DNA of 11,473 nucleotides from an archaeon UBA168 (GTDB taxonomy: Archaea > Thermoproteota > Thermoprotei_A > Marsarchaeales > UBA168): positions 8,865-20,337 of the forward strand of contig DAYW01000007.1 in assembly GCA_002507085.1 (NCBI GenBank), written 5' to 3'. The position numbers and the translations under genes are program-made. This document shows, in pieces, positions 1 through 5,231 of this stretch. A model generated the notes under the pieces. That model did not search any database and was not told the DNA's origin. It saw only the letters and a program-made list of their open reading frames with translations. Every line of letters begins with the position of its first letter. Position 1 is the first letter of the stretch.

Positions 1-71
1 CCATAGAGATATTAAAGAACAAACCGCAACTTTAAGGGGGTTACGTCTTTCCCTTTAACTGGTTTTTGTGT

Positions 72-101
72 GGCCTGGGTCACGGGATATGCGCCCAGGC
101 C
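72..101. terminator. Strong hairpin beyond the left-hand operon
   Basis: A perfect 8-bp inverted repeat, GGCCTGGG (72-79) and CCCAGGCC (94-101), encloses a 14-nt loop. It lies about 20 nt past the stop codon of the minus-strand phosphoesterase gene. On the plus strand it is followed by TTTCCC and preceded by a TTTTT tract; on the minus strand no T tract follows it closely. It could end or stabilise the 3' end of the minus-strand transcript, or end a plus-strand gene entering from the left. Archaeal termination depends mainly on T tracts, so the terminator role is uncertain. Positions 1-119 otherwise hold no recognisable gene. Confidence 0.4.
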
Positions 102-119
102 TTTCCCTTGGAAGATAGG

Positions 120-800
120 CTAAATTCCCATGGCCAGCCTTTGCGCTAAGAACTTGGGATATCCGGCCTCTAAAACGCTTCTGACAGTTCCAGCAACGTC
201 GTACTTCACCCTGATCATGTCAACTGATATCGTGTCGCCGATTTTAACCACACAGTAGGCGGCCCTCGGATCGCCATCTCTTGGCTGTCCAACGCTTCCA
301 GGATTGATCACCGTGGTCCTTGTGAGCTTTTTTTCGTATTGAACGTGCGTGTGGCCTAAGGCGATTATATCGTAATTTGATTCCAGCTTGTAAGCGTCCT
401 CTGGATACACGTATTCGAAAAGGGGGTCGGAGGGGGATCCGTGAACCATGAGCATGTGTATGGAATCCATCGTAAGATCGATCTGTGTTCTCAGCGATTT
501 AAGGTAGCTGAGACAGCCTGAGTCTATGGATTTTGCGTTCATGGAATCTGCTATTATGGCTAAATCGTTGTAACCCGTGAAGTCGTTGCTGATTATGGAA
601 TAGTCATGGTTCCCCATGACGGCGTAGTCGAAGAGCGATGAGCCAATATCGCACACCTCGTTAGGCCATGGATAATATCCAACTAGGTCCCCCAGAAAAG
701 CCACGTAGTCAATGCGCCTGCCCTCCATGGATTTTATTACGGCCTTTAGCGCAGGCAGGTTCGAGTGAATATCCGATAAAAAAGCCACGTAGTAAGTCAA
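120..800 (-). CDS. YfcE/MJ0936-type calcineurin-like metallophosphoesterase
   Basis: This 226-residue cytosolic protein belongs to the calcineurin-like metallophosphoesterases, which use two metal ions to hydrolyse phosphodiesters or phosphomonoesters. The five family motifs appear in order: DxH (D10, H12), GDLVG (D38), GNHD (N64, H65), VHGSP (H120) and GHTH (H150, H152). INPGSVGQPR (165-174), typical of the YfcE/MJ0936 group, follows. Length suits this compact single-domain group. Start is TTG at 800-798, which overlaps the stop of the upstream gene in the sequence TTGA, so translation is probably coupled to that gene. There is no better ATG before the DxH motif. The natural substrate cannot be read from sequence; phosphodiesterase activity on model substrates is known for relatives. 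Family assignment is firm. Confidence 0.93.
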   Translation of the reverse strand: MTYYVAFLSDIHSNLPALKAVIKSMEGRRIDYVAFLGDLVGYYPWPNEVCDIGSSLFDYAVMGNHDYSIISNDFTGYNDLAIIADSMNAKSIDSGCLSYLKSLRTQIDLTMDSIHMLMVHGSPSDPLFEYVYPEDAYKLESNYDIIALGHTHVQYEKKLTRTTVINPGSVGQPRDGDPRAAYCVVKIGDTISVDMIRVKYDVAGTVRSVLEAGYPKFLAQRLAMGI

Positions 801-1147
801 ATTCGCTTGGAGCTCGAGGGCGTGCCTTCTTCATCAGGCACCAGCTGAACGATAACCCTTGCCTTGTACTCCTTGGCCTCAAGCGGAGGCATGGGGCCCA
901 AGTCCACCGCAAACGAGACCTGGTTGCCAAGTCCGTCGATAAACCTGATCTCTGCAACCCATTTCTTCTTTGGCTCCGTGGTGGACAGCTTTGCTATGCT
1001 GTCCATGATTCTCGTCAGCGCCATTTGGAGCGATGTAGGGCTTGCCAGATCCTGAGGGGAAAGGGTAAGGGCCTGCATTCCTCCCATTACCTGTCCTATT
1101 TTTGCCGTTCCGCTAAATATCGCTATGGGCTGGTTCTCGTCTTCCAT
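797..1147 (-). CDS. Conserved-looking hypothetical protein, 116 aa
   Basis: I do not recognise this protein. The N-terminal half (about 5-58) is rich in Met, Gln, Ser and Ala and looks helical, with PQDLASPTSL at 31-40. The second half, from about 60 to 102, alternates hydrophobic and charged residues in the manner of beta strands, around FIDGLGNQ and DLGPMPP. The tail is polar and Ser-rich. No signal peptide, membrane helix or metal-binding cluster is visible. It begins with ATG at 1147, is the first gene of its operon, and has a TATA box about 28 bp upstream. Its stop overlaps the TTG start of the phosphoesterase gene, which argues for a real, co-translated protein working in the same process. 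Function is unknown. Confidence 0.75.
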   Translation of the reverse strand: MEDENQPIAIFSGTAKIGQVMGGMQALTLSPQDLASPTSLQMALTRIMDSIAKLSTTEPKKKWVAEIRFIDGLGNQVSFAVDLGPMPPLEAKEYKARVIVQLVPDEEGTPSSSKRI

Positions 1148-1170
1148 TTCAGGATAAGTGGTGATGGTCG

Positions 1171-1180
1171 CTTATAACTT
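1171..1180 (-). promoter_or_regulatory. TATA-box promoter of the 116-aa protein/phosphoesterase operon
   Basis: Read on the minus strand the sequence is AAGTTATAAG. Its centre is about 28 bp upstream of the ATG at 1147, the distance expected if transcription begins at or next to the start codon (leaderless mRNA). A perfect 8-bp palindrome, AAGCGCTT (1181-1188), abuts it where the BRE would sit. The core TTATAAGCG is shared with the promoter of the trans-sulfuration gene at 3131-3140. Confidence 0.6.
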
Positions 1181-1197
1181 AAGCGCTTTTGCGCGCG

Positions 1198-1217
1198 TTA
1201 ACCTTTTTAGCGGTTAA
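1198..1217. repeat. Inverted repeat TTAACC-N8-GGTTAA upstream of a promoter
   Basis: TTAACC (1198-1203) and GGTTAA (1212-1217) form a perfect 6-bp inverted repeat with an 8-nt spacer containing five T residues. It lies about 20-45 bp upstream of the TATA box at 1171-1180 and 30 bp beyond the stop of the HAD phosphatase. It may be an operator or activator site, or a small 3' hairpin of the phosphatase transcript. The sequence alone does not decide. Confidence 0.3.
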
Positions 1218-1246
1218 GCATGAATTAAAGGCGCCAAGCGAGAGGT

Positions 1247-1957
1247 TCAAAAATTCCTCATTGTGCATGGCGCGGCCCTTCGCAAGGAGGGCCCGGGTTT
1301 GCATTTAAATTGATCTAAGATGATCGAACGCAGCAGCTTCTTAACTCCTTTACCATCGTCTTCATCCAACACCAAGTCGCATTCTGATTTGACTGTGCCA
1401 GAGGCGTTTCTCACAGCTACCGAGCAGTCTGCCCAGCGCACCAAATCTAAGTCGTTTAGCTCATCTCCAACGAAGAGCGTTGGCCCGCTCTCATTGATAA
1501 CGTTTATCGCTTCTTTCACCGAAGAAAGCTTGTTGATGCCCTTTGGCGTTAAGAAGTACCAGCTCTTGTAAGGCTGCAGCTCGTACTCAGCTCCCATCTG
1601 CTTGGCTTTGATTAGTAGGGGTCCCAGGGATGGGGCATCTGTTATGATTAGAACATTGCCTGTGGCGTAGGTTAAGTCTTGGGGTAGCGAGCTAACATAA
1701 GCCTGCCATGTGTCGTTTGTTTTCAGGACCTCTCTGTTTTTCATTAGGATCACTCCTCCCTCTTCCAGCACTAGGGCGTCTGTGCTTTTGACGAGCTTTT
1801 CCAAGTCAGGTAGCGAGTTCTTAGGCCTCCCTGTGGCCACGATAACCCTTATTCCCTTGAGCCTGATCTGCTGCATGAGCGTTGCTAGCTCATCGTCGAT
1901 GCCGTTTCCGCTGGAGAGCGTTCCATCGTAATCCATTATCAGGTATTTGGGGTTCAT
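1247..1957 (-). CDS. HAD-superfamily phosphatase, archaeal phosphoglycolate phosphatase type
   Basis: This is a cytosolic Mg-dependent phosphatase with a Cof-like cap. Motif I is DYDGTL with the nucleophile D9 and acid/base D11; motif II is ATGR (T42); motif III lysine is probably K139 or K143 in TPKGINK; motif IV is GDELNDLDL (D165, D169). The cap lies between, about residues 80-135. Length and motif spacing match the archaeal phosphoglycolate phosphatase/TA0175 group, which removes phosphate from 2-phosphoglycolate; related sugar-phosphate phosphatases cannot be excluded. The ATG at 1957 overlaps the stop of the trans-sulfuration gene (ATGA), so the two are co-translated. The last 16 residues (221-236, Pro/Arg/Ala-rich) lie over a DNA hairpin (1274-1293) and look like a non-family extension. 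Confidence 0.88.
   Translation of the reverse strand: MNPKYLIMDYDGTLSSGNGIDDELATLMQQIRLKGIRVIVATGRPKNSLPDLEKLVKSTDALVLEEGGVILMKNREVLKTNDTWQAYVSSLPQDLTYATGNVLIITDAPSLGPLLIKAKQMGAEYELQPYKSWYFLTPKGINKLSSVKEAINVINESGPTLFVGDELNDLDLVRWADCSVAVRNASGTVKSECDLVLDEDDGKGVKKLLRSIILDQFKCKPGPSLRRAAPCTMRNF
1250..1293 (-). terminator. Hairpin plus T run at the end of the HAD gene
   Basis: GGCCCT (1274-1279) and AGGGCC (1288-1293) form a 6-bp stem with an 8-nt loop inside the last codons of the phosphatase. On the minus strand it is followed about 20 nt later by a TTTTT run that overlaps the TGA stop. The T run is the more archaeal-like termination signal. This is a weak, sequence-only prediction. Confidence 0.3.
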
Positions 1958-3114
1958 GCTTTGATTACCTTATCCAGCGCCTGTTGTATGTCCCACAGAA
2001 GGTCGTCAGCATCCTCGAGGCCCACGGAAAGCCTTACAAGCGATTCCGAAATCCCTGCTATTTTAAGCTCTTCTTTGCTCATGGAGCCGCCAAAGGCAGA
2101 TGCGGGATGCATTATCAAGCTTTCCGTGCCTCCGAGGCTTGGGGCTGCCTTTATTATCTTGAGCTCGTCCATGAACTTTAGCGCTTCTCTCTCTCCTCCC
2201 TTTATTTCAAACGAGAGGACAGCCCCGTATCCTCTTAGAATGCGCTTTGCCACGTCGTGGGTTGGGTGAGACGGAAGCCCGGGATACAGCACCCTTTTGA
2301 CTCTTTTATCGCCTTCAAGCTCTTTAGCTATCTTAAGCGCAGTTGCCTGCTCGGCTTCAACCCTTACCTTTAGGGTCTTTATTCCCCTGTGCACAAGGTA
2401 TGCCGCGTGAGGGTCCAGCGCTCCTCCAAGCATTCTCCTCCAATTCCAAACGTCGTTTATATCGAATCCCACCAGGGTTCCAGCGGTGACGTCGTTGTGA
2501 CCAGCCAAAAACTTAGTCGCGCTGTTGATCGAAGCGTGCGCTCCTTTCTCGAGCGGCCTGAAGTTCACGGGGGTAGCGAACGTGTTGTCGAGCGCGAGAA
2601 ACGCGTTGAAGCGCGTACATCTTTCGGCCAAGGCTGGAACGTCGATGACGTTCAGCGTCGGGTTTGACATCACCTCGGCGAAAACCATGCCAGTTTCGCT
2701 TGTGACGCTCTCTATGAGTTGGTTCCCCTTGGTTACTTTGACCTTGATGCCGTAATTCGCTAGGTTATTTGCGAGAGAGAGGGTTAAGCTGTATATCTCG
2801 GATGACAGGAGGAGAGTTGATCCGGGCTTTAAACGAGAAAAGAAGAGAGAGGATATGGCCGCCATTCCAGATGAAAAAGCATAGGAGTCAGCCTTCTCAT
2901 CATCGGTTTCCAAGGCTTTGACTACGCTTTCAAGCGCAAGCACGGTTGGATTATCCTCTCTGGAATACCTCAGCGGGTGTCCGTGGACAAGAGGCGCTTT
3001 ATCCGTTGGATAGGGAAAAATTGCGGTTTGGTAAATGGGGGGAGTTATGCTTTGCGGGTTGATTTGATTTGTTTCGTCATTGGCCTTAGTCGATAAACCG
3101 GTCTTCCTCTGCAT
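1954..3114 (-). CDS. PLP-dependent trans-sulfuration enzyme (cystathionine gamma-synthase/gamma-lyase family)
   Basis: This 386-residue enzyme belongs to the Cys/Met-metabolism PLP family, which makes or cleaves cystathionine, homocysteine or methionine side chains. Visible motifs are RYSR (Y50, R52) binding the neighbouring subunit's cofactor phosphate, SSGM (81-84), Y108 stacking over PLP, D176 in ALDNTFATP pairing with the pyridine nitrogen, the Schiff-base lysine K201 in SATKFLAGH, SLGG (326-329) and the substrate-carboxylate arginine R361 in RLSVG. Length is typical. Two places deviate: the N-terminus lacks the usual HxG segment, and after Y108 the sequence is SLTLSLAN rather than the usual GGTYRLF, so the arginine normally near there is missing. 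Whether it is MetB, MetC or a gamma-lyase cannot be decided. It leads an operon with the HAD phosphatase. Confidence 0.9.
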   Translation of the reverse strand: MQRKTGLSTKANDETNQINPQSITPPIYQTAIFPYPTDKAPLVHGHPLRYSREDNPTVLALESVVKALETDDEKADSYAFSSGMAAISSLFFSRLKPGSTLLLSSEIYSLTLSLANNLANYGIKVKVTKGNQLIESVTSETGMVFAEVMSNPTLNVIDVPALAERCTRFNAFLALDNTFATPVNFRPLEKGAHASINSATKFLAGHNDVTAGTLVGFDINDVWNWRRMLGGALDPHAAYLVHRGIKTLKVRVEAEQATALKIAKELEGDKRVKRVLYPGLPSHPTHDVAKRILRGYGAVLSFEIKGGEREALKFMDELKIIKAAPSLGGTESLIMHPASAFGGSMSKEELKIAGISESLVRLSVGLEDADDLLWDIQQALDKVIKA

Positions 3115-3130
3115 AGGCGGCGTTTAACGG

Positions 3131-3140
3131 CGCTTATAAA
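3131..3140 (-). promoter_or_regulatory. TATA-box promoter of the trans-sulfuration/HAD operon
   Basis: On the minus strand AAGTTTATAAGCG is visible, centred about 22 bp upstream of the ATG at 3114. That is a little short for a standard TATA-to-start distance, so transcription probably begins at or within the first codon. No better downstream start is present. A small palindrome, CGTTTAACG (3121-3129), lies between TATA and start. Read on the plus strand the same element (CTTATAAAC) is about 33 bp before the ATG of the 46-codon ORF at 3170, so it could act in both directions. Confidence 0.5.
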
Positions 3141-3169
3141 CTTGTGTGGTGTTTCGATCGGTTATTTGT

Positions 3170-3310
3170 ATGCAACTCAATGATATCATTGGCTTAAGCC
3201 GCGCATTCGAATTCGTTATACGCAGCCATCGCTTGAGGTCAGCTCGTATGGAAGCGCTGGGAGTTGCAAGTAAGCGGGTTTTGGCGCCCGGTCTGGGGTG
3301 CCCGTTGTAA
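3170..3310 (+). CDS. Possible small protein, 46 aa
   Basis: An ATG-initiated reading frame of 46 codons ends in TAA at 3308-3310, inside the otherwise gene-free stretch 3115-3436. It begins MQLNDIIGLSRAFEF and is rich in Arg, Leu and Ala. The middle (about 9-30) could form a basic amphipathic helix. A TATA-like element lies about 33 bp upstream, and no Shine-Dalgarno sequence is seen. I recognise no family. A 46-codon frame can occur by chance, and its first codons coincide with two DNA palindromes that suggest a regulatory role for the same bases. Treat as a candidate only. Confidence 0.2.
   Translation: MQLNDIIGLSRAFEFVIRSHRLRSARMEALGVASKRVLAPGLGCPL
3178..3200. promoter_or_regulatory. Two abutting perfect palindromes in the divergent intergenic region
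   Basis: CAATGATATCATTG (3178-3191) is a perfect 14-bp palindrome. It shares its last G with GGCTTAAGCC (3191-3200), a perfect 10-bp palindrome; CGAATTCG follows at about 3208-3215. They lie between the divergent trans-sulfuration and aIF1A genes, about 65 bp upstream of the former. Such symmetry is what a dimeric regulator would bind. A lone 14-bp palindrome is expected roughly once per 16 kb by chance, but the adjacency is less likely. No regulator can be named. Confidence 0.4.
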
Positions 3311-3362
3311 AACGGTAATTAAACGCGTATGCATGGCTCTCTTATTCGCGGCGAGCTCAGAA

Positions 3363-3376
3363 AGGATTAAATAATA
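3363..3376 (+). promoter_or_regulatory. TATA-box promoter of aIF1A
   Basis: The AT-rich element GGATTAAATAATAT is centred near 3370. Transcription would be expected about 26 bp downstream, near 3396, leaving a leader of about 40 nt that contains a GGGTGGT Shine-Dalgarno-like sequence at 3424-3430. The purine-rich AGAAAGG just upstream fits a BRE. This is the only clear promoter-like sequence in the 100 bp before the gene. Confidence 0.5.
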
Positions 3377-3436
3377 TGGGATTAATCAATAGATGCTGAT
3401 GTTAGGCATATCGGATTTCATTCGGGTGGTTCCGCG

Positions 3437-3739
3437 ATGTCAAAGCTTCCGCCAGGTATCAGAACTCCTGCTGAGGGCGAGCTCATTGGCGTTGTTGTGC
3501 AGTTGCTTGGTTTTGACCGGATCCGCGTGAAGTGCACTGATGGGAAGACCCGCATGTGCAGGATTCCTGGTAAGATGAAGAAGAAGAACTGGATTCACGA
3601 GGGGGATTACGTGCTGGTCACGCCATGGGATTTCCAACCCGATACTAGAGGGGACATAGTATCGGTTTACACAAAAGAAGAGGTAAAACAGCTGCAGGCA
3701 GCCGGAGTAATACCCTCATCACTTTCGCCCTCTGCTTAG
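3437..3739 (+). CDS. eif1A: Translation initiation factor aIF1A
   Basis: This 100-residue protein is the archaeal homologue of eIF1A/bacterial IF1, an OB-fold protein that binds the small-subunit A site during initiation. The sequence is canonical: EGELIGVVVQLLGFDRIRVK (13-32), then CTDGKTRMCRIPGKMKKKNWI through residue 53, then the closing strands GDYVLVTPWDFQ (56-67) and GDIVSVYTKEEV (72-83). The tail after about residue 88 is short and Ser/Pro-rich. Start is the ATG at 3437, preceded by GGGTGGT with a 6-nt spacer; no upstream start is in frame. It opens the informational cluster but is separated from RIO1 by 175 bp that hold another promoter candidate, so it may be transcribed alone or read through. 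Confidence 0.96.
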   Translation: MSKLPPGIRTPAEGELIGVVVQLLGFDRIRVKCTDGKTRMCRIPGKMKKKNWIHEGDYVLVTPWDFQPDTRGDIVSVYTKEEVKQLQAAGVIPSSLSPSA

Positions 3740-3847
3740 CGAGTTTGATCAATGAATGAGAGTCTTGTGCCGCTCGGACGTGAGCATTTCAGCTTTTACG
3801 CGATCTGAAAAATAAACCAAGAAGACTTAAATCTGAAGAGTGGCTCA

Positions 3848-3856
3848 GCTTATATG
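3848..3856 (+). promoter_or_regulatory. Candidate TATA box for the RIO1-KH-Top6 operon
   Basis: GCTTATATG lies 59-67 bp before the RIO1 start and would place transcription near 3878, leaving a leader of about 37 nt that carries the strong Shine-Dalgarno. Other AT-rich elements at 3825-3836, 3870-3879 and 3879-3888 could serve instead. The choice is uncertain. Confidence 0.35.
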
Positions 3857-3901
3857 TTAAGTTTTAGGCGGTTTAAGGCTTTAAAATCGGTTAAAGCGCG
3901 C

Positions 3902-3909
3902 GGAGGTGA
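3902..3909 (+). promoter_or_regulatory. Strong Shine-Dalgarno that decides the RIO1 start
   Basis: GGAGGTGA matches eight consecutive bases of the complement of the archaeal 16S rRNA 3' end. It overlaps the first in-frame GTG (3906) and lies 5 nt before the second GTG (3915). It therefore points to 3915 as the true start. Confidence 0.75.
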
Positions 3910-3914
3910 CCTTA

Positions 3915-4694
3915 GTGGAGTGGCCTGAAGAGGGCGACTTTGCCACTAAGGCGGACAGGGAAAAAATCATAAAGGATAGCGAACTCAGGGAATCGCTTGA
4001 GGGAGTTTTCGACTCCATAACGCTCAGGTACGCTTATGAGCTCATAAGGAGAGGAGTCATAAGGAGGTTTATAACGAACATATCGCAGGGAAAAGAGGCC
4101 AGGGTATACGTTGCCGAGGGCGCGGAGGGATACGTGGCGGTGAAGATATACTTCACAACGGCCTCAGAGTACTACAAGACCATGCCGATCTACATAGAGG
4201 GGGATCCGCGCTTCAGTCATCTGAAGAGGGGGGACCGGAGAGAGATCGTAGAAACGTGGGCTAGAAAGGAATACGCAAACCTTTCCGAGGCATATTCAGC
4301 TGGTGTCCACGTGCCGAAGCCAATCTCTATAAGGGGAAACGTCCTGGTGATGCAGTTGGTGGGCGGTTCGGAGCCTGCTCCTCTGATCAAGGACGTCAAC
4401 CTATCGCCCCTGAGTTGGAAAAAAGCATACAATCAAGTGATAGACGACCTTGAAAGGCTCGTGGTTAACGCTGGCCTCGTTCATGGAGACCTCAGCGAGT
4501 ACAACGTGCTATATTATCGCCGTCCCTATTTGATTGACATGGGCCAGTCAGTAATGACCAGCCATCCGCGCGCCCAGGAATTCCTTTTCAGGGATGTTAA
4601 AAACCTCAATCTGTTTTTCAGGAAAAAAGGGATAGAGTTAAAGGATCTCGTAAAAGATGACTTGATAGCGAAATGGCTAGCCTCTCGCCGGTAA
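3915..4694 (+). CDS. rio1: RIO1-type serine/threonine protein kinase
   Basis: RIO1 is an atypical kinase/ATPase that acts in late maturation of the small ribosomal subunit. This 259-residue protein carries the diagnostic motifs: N-terminal helical region, P-loop ISQGKEARVY (56-65), catalytic lysine K77 in AVKIY, the RIO1 flexible loop around residues 81-107, catalytic D192 and N197 in VHGDLSEYNVLYY, metal-binding D208 in LIDMGQSV, and the RIO1-specific segment RAQEFLFRDVKNLN (219-232). Length is normal. I chose GTG at 3915 over the in-frame GTG at 3906 because GGAGGTGA would overlap the latter; the difference is three residues. Its end overlaps the KH gene by 22 nt, and that partner is itself a pre-40S factor homologue, which supports a shared role. 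Confidence 0.96.
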   Translation: MEWPEEGDFATKADREKIIKDSELRESLEGVFDSITLRYAYELIRRGVIRRFITNISQGKEARVYVAEGAEGYVAVKIYFTTASEYYKTMPIYIEGDPRFSHLKRGDRREIVETWARKEYANLSEAYSAGVHVPKPISIRGNVLVMQLVGGSEPAPLIKDVNLSPLSWKKAYNQVIDDLERLVVNAGLVHGDLSEYNVLYYRRPYLIDMGQSVMTSHPRAQEFLFRDVKNLNLFFRKKGIELKDLVKDDLIAKWLASRR

Positions 4695-5191
4695 TCTACG
4701 TTCCTCTGGACTCAAGCCTTCTTGGAAGGGTCTACGACATGTATGCGCTAACCGAGAAGGGAAAGCAACAGGGCGTCAAGCTCACCATGGATAAGGATAG
4801 GGGTCTGATAATAATGGAAGCCACATCGCAGGCGGCGGTACCTCTTTTGCAAAGATATAAAGATGCTGTGACCCTTCTTTCTTTTGGCGCTCCCTTTCAG
4901 GCGGCGGAAAAAATCATAGGAGATGAGAGCGTAGTGCTTCAAATAGATCTCGAAGATCCCATACTTCCCAGCGGGGACATCAAGCGGATCCTCTCAAGGT
5001 TGATAGGAAAAAAAGGATCCGTGAAGCAGAGAATTGAAGCGGCAACTAACACATCGATTTTTATAAAGGAGCCCAAGGTCGTTGTGGTCGGAAGCTTTGA
5101 GGCTGTCGAAAAGGCAAGGGAGGCGATCAGGCGTATAGCTAGCGGCCAGCCAATCCCCGCTGTCTATAAATACCTAGCCAATCTAAAATGA
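4673..5191 (+). CDS. Archaeal Dim2/Pno1-type KH-domain RNA-binding protein
   Basis: This 172-residue protein matches the archaeal homologue of eukaryotic Pno1/Dim2, a pre-rRNA-binding factor in 3' maturation of small-subunit rRNA. It has a diverged first KH-like domain (about 6-85) and a standard second KH domain (about 88-160) with the RNA-gripping loop IGKKG (111-115). The family ending is IASGQPIPAVYKYLANL. Archaeal aIF2-alpha has been reported to associate with Dim2, which fits placement near aIF1A. The ATG at 4673 lies inside the last codons of RIO1, so translation is probably coupled. No clear Shine-Dalgarno precedes it. Family assignment is strong; a direct role in 16S maturation here is inferred from homologues. 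Confidence 0.92.
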   Translation: MASLSPVIYVPLDSSLLGRVYDMYALTEKGKQQGVKLTMDKDRGLIIMEATSQAAVPLLQRYKDAVTLLSFGAPFQAAEKIIGDESVVLQIDLEDPILPSGDIKRILSRLIGKKGSVKQRIEAATNTSIFIKEPKVVVVGSFEAVEKAREAIRRIASGQPIPAVYKYLANLK

Positions 5192-5231
5192 GAGTGAGTT
5201 TTTTGGGTCCTTTTGGCGAGGGTGAGCTGTG

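Noticed and set aside
1..119. RNA gene or end of another protein gene at the left edge
   Set aside because: Apart from the hairpin at 72-101 there is no convincing frame, tRNA shape or C/D box; too little sequence to judge.
668..1177. 169-codon plus-strand frame across the 116-aa protein and phosphoesterase
   Set aside because: The minus-strand genes have coupled start/stop signals, metallophosphoesterase motifs and a TATA box; the plus frame is Arg/Cys-rich with no recognisable domain.
1180..1262. tRNA-like T-arm sequence GGTTCAAAAATTCC
   Set aside because: The loop is too long and there is no matching acceptor, D or anticodon stem on either side.
3752..3808. Possible C/D box sRNA between aIF1A and RIO1 (ATGAATGA ... 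GATCTGA, about 55 nt)
   Set aside because: The C box does not fit RTGATGA, no good D'/C' pair is present in the middle, and no terminal stem is evident.
3906..3914. GTG at 3906 as RIO1 start
   Set aside because: The codon is part of the Shine-Dalgarno GGAGGTGA; GTG at 3915 has the correct spacing.
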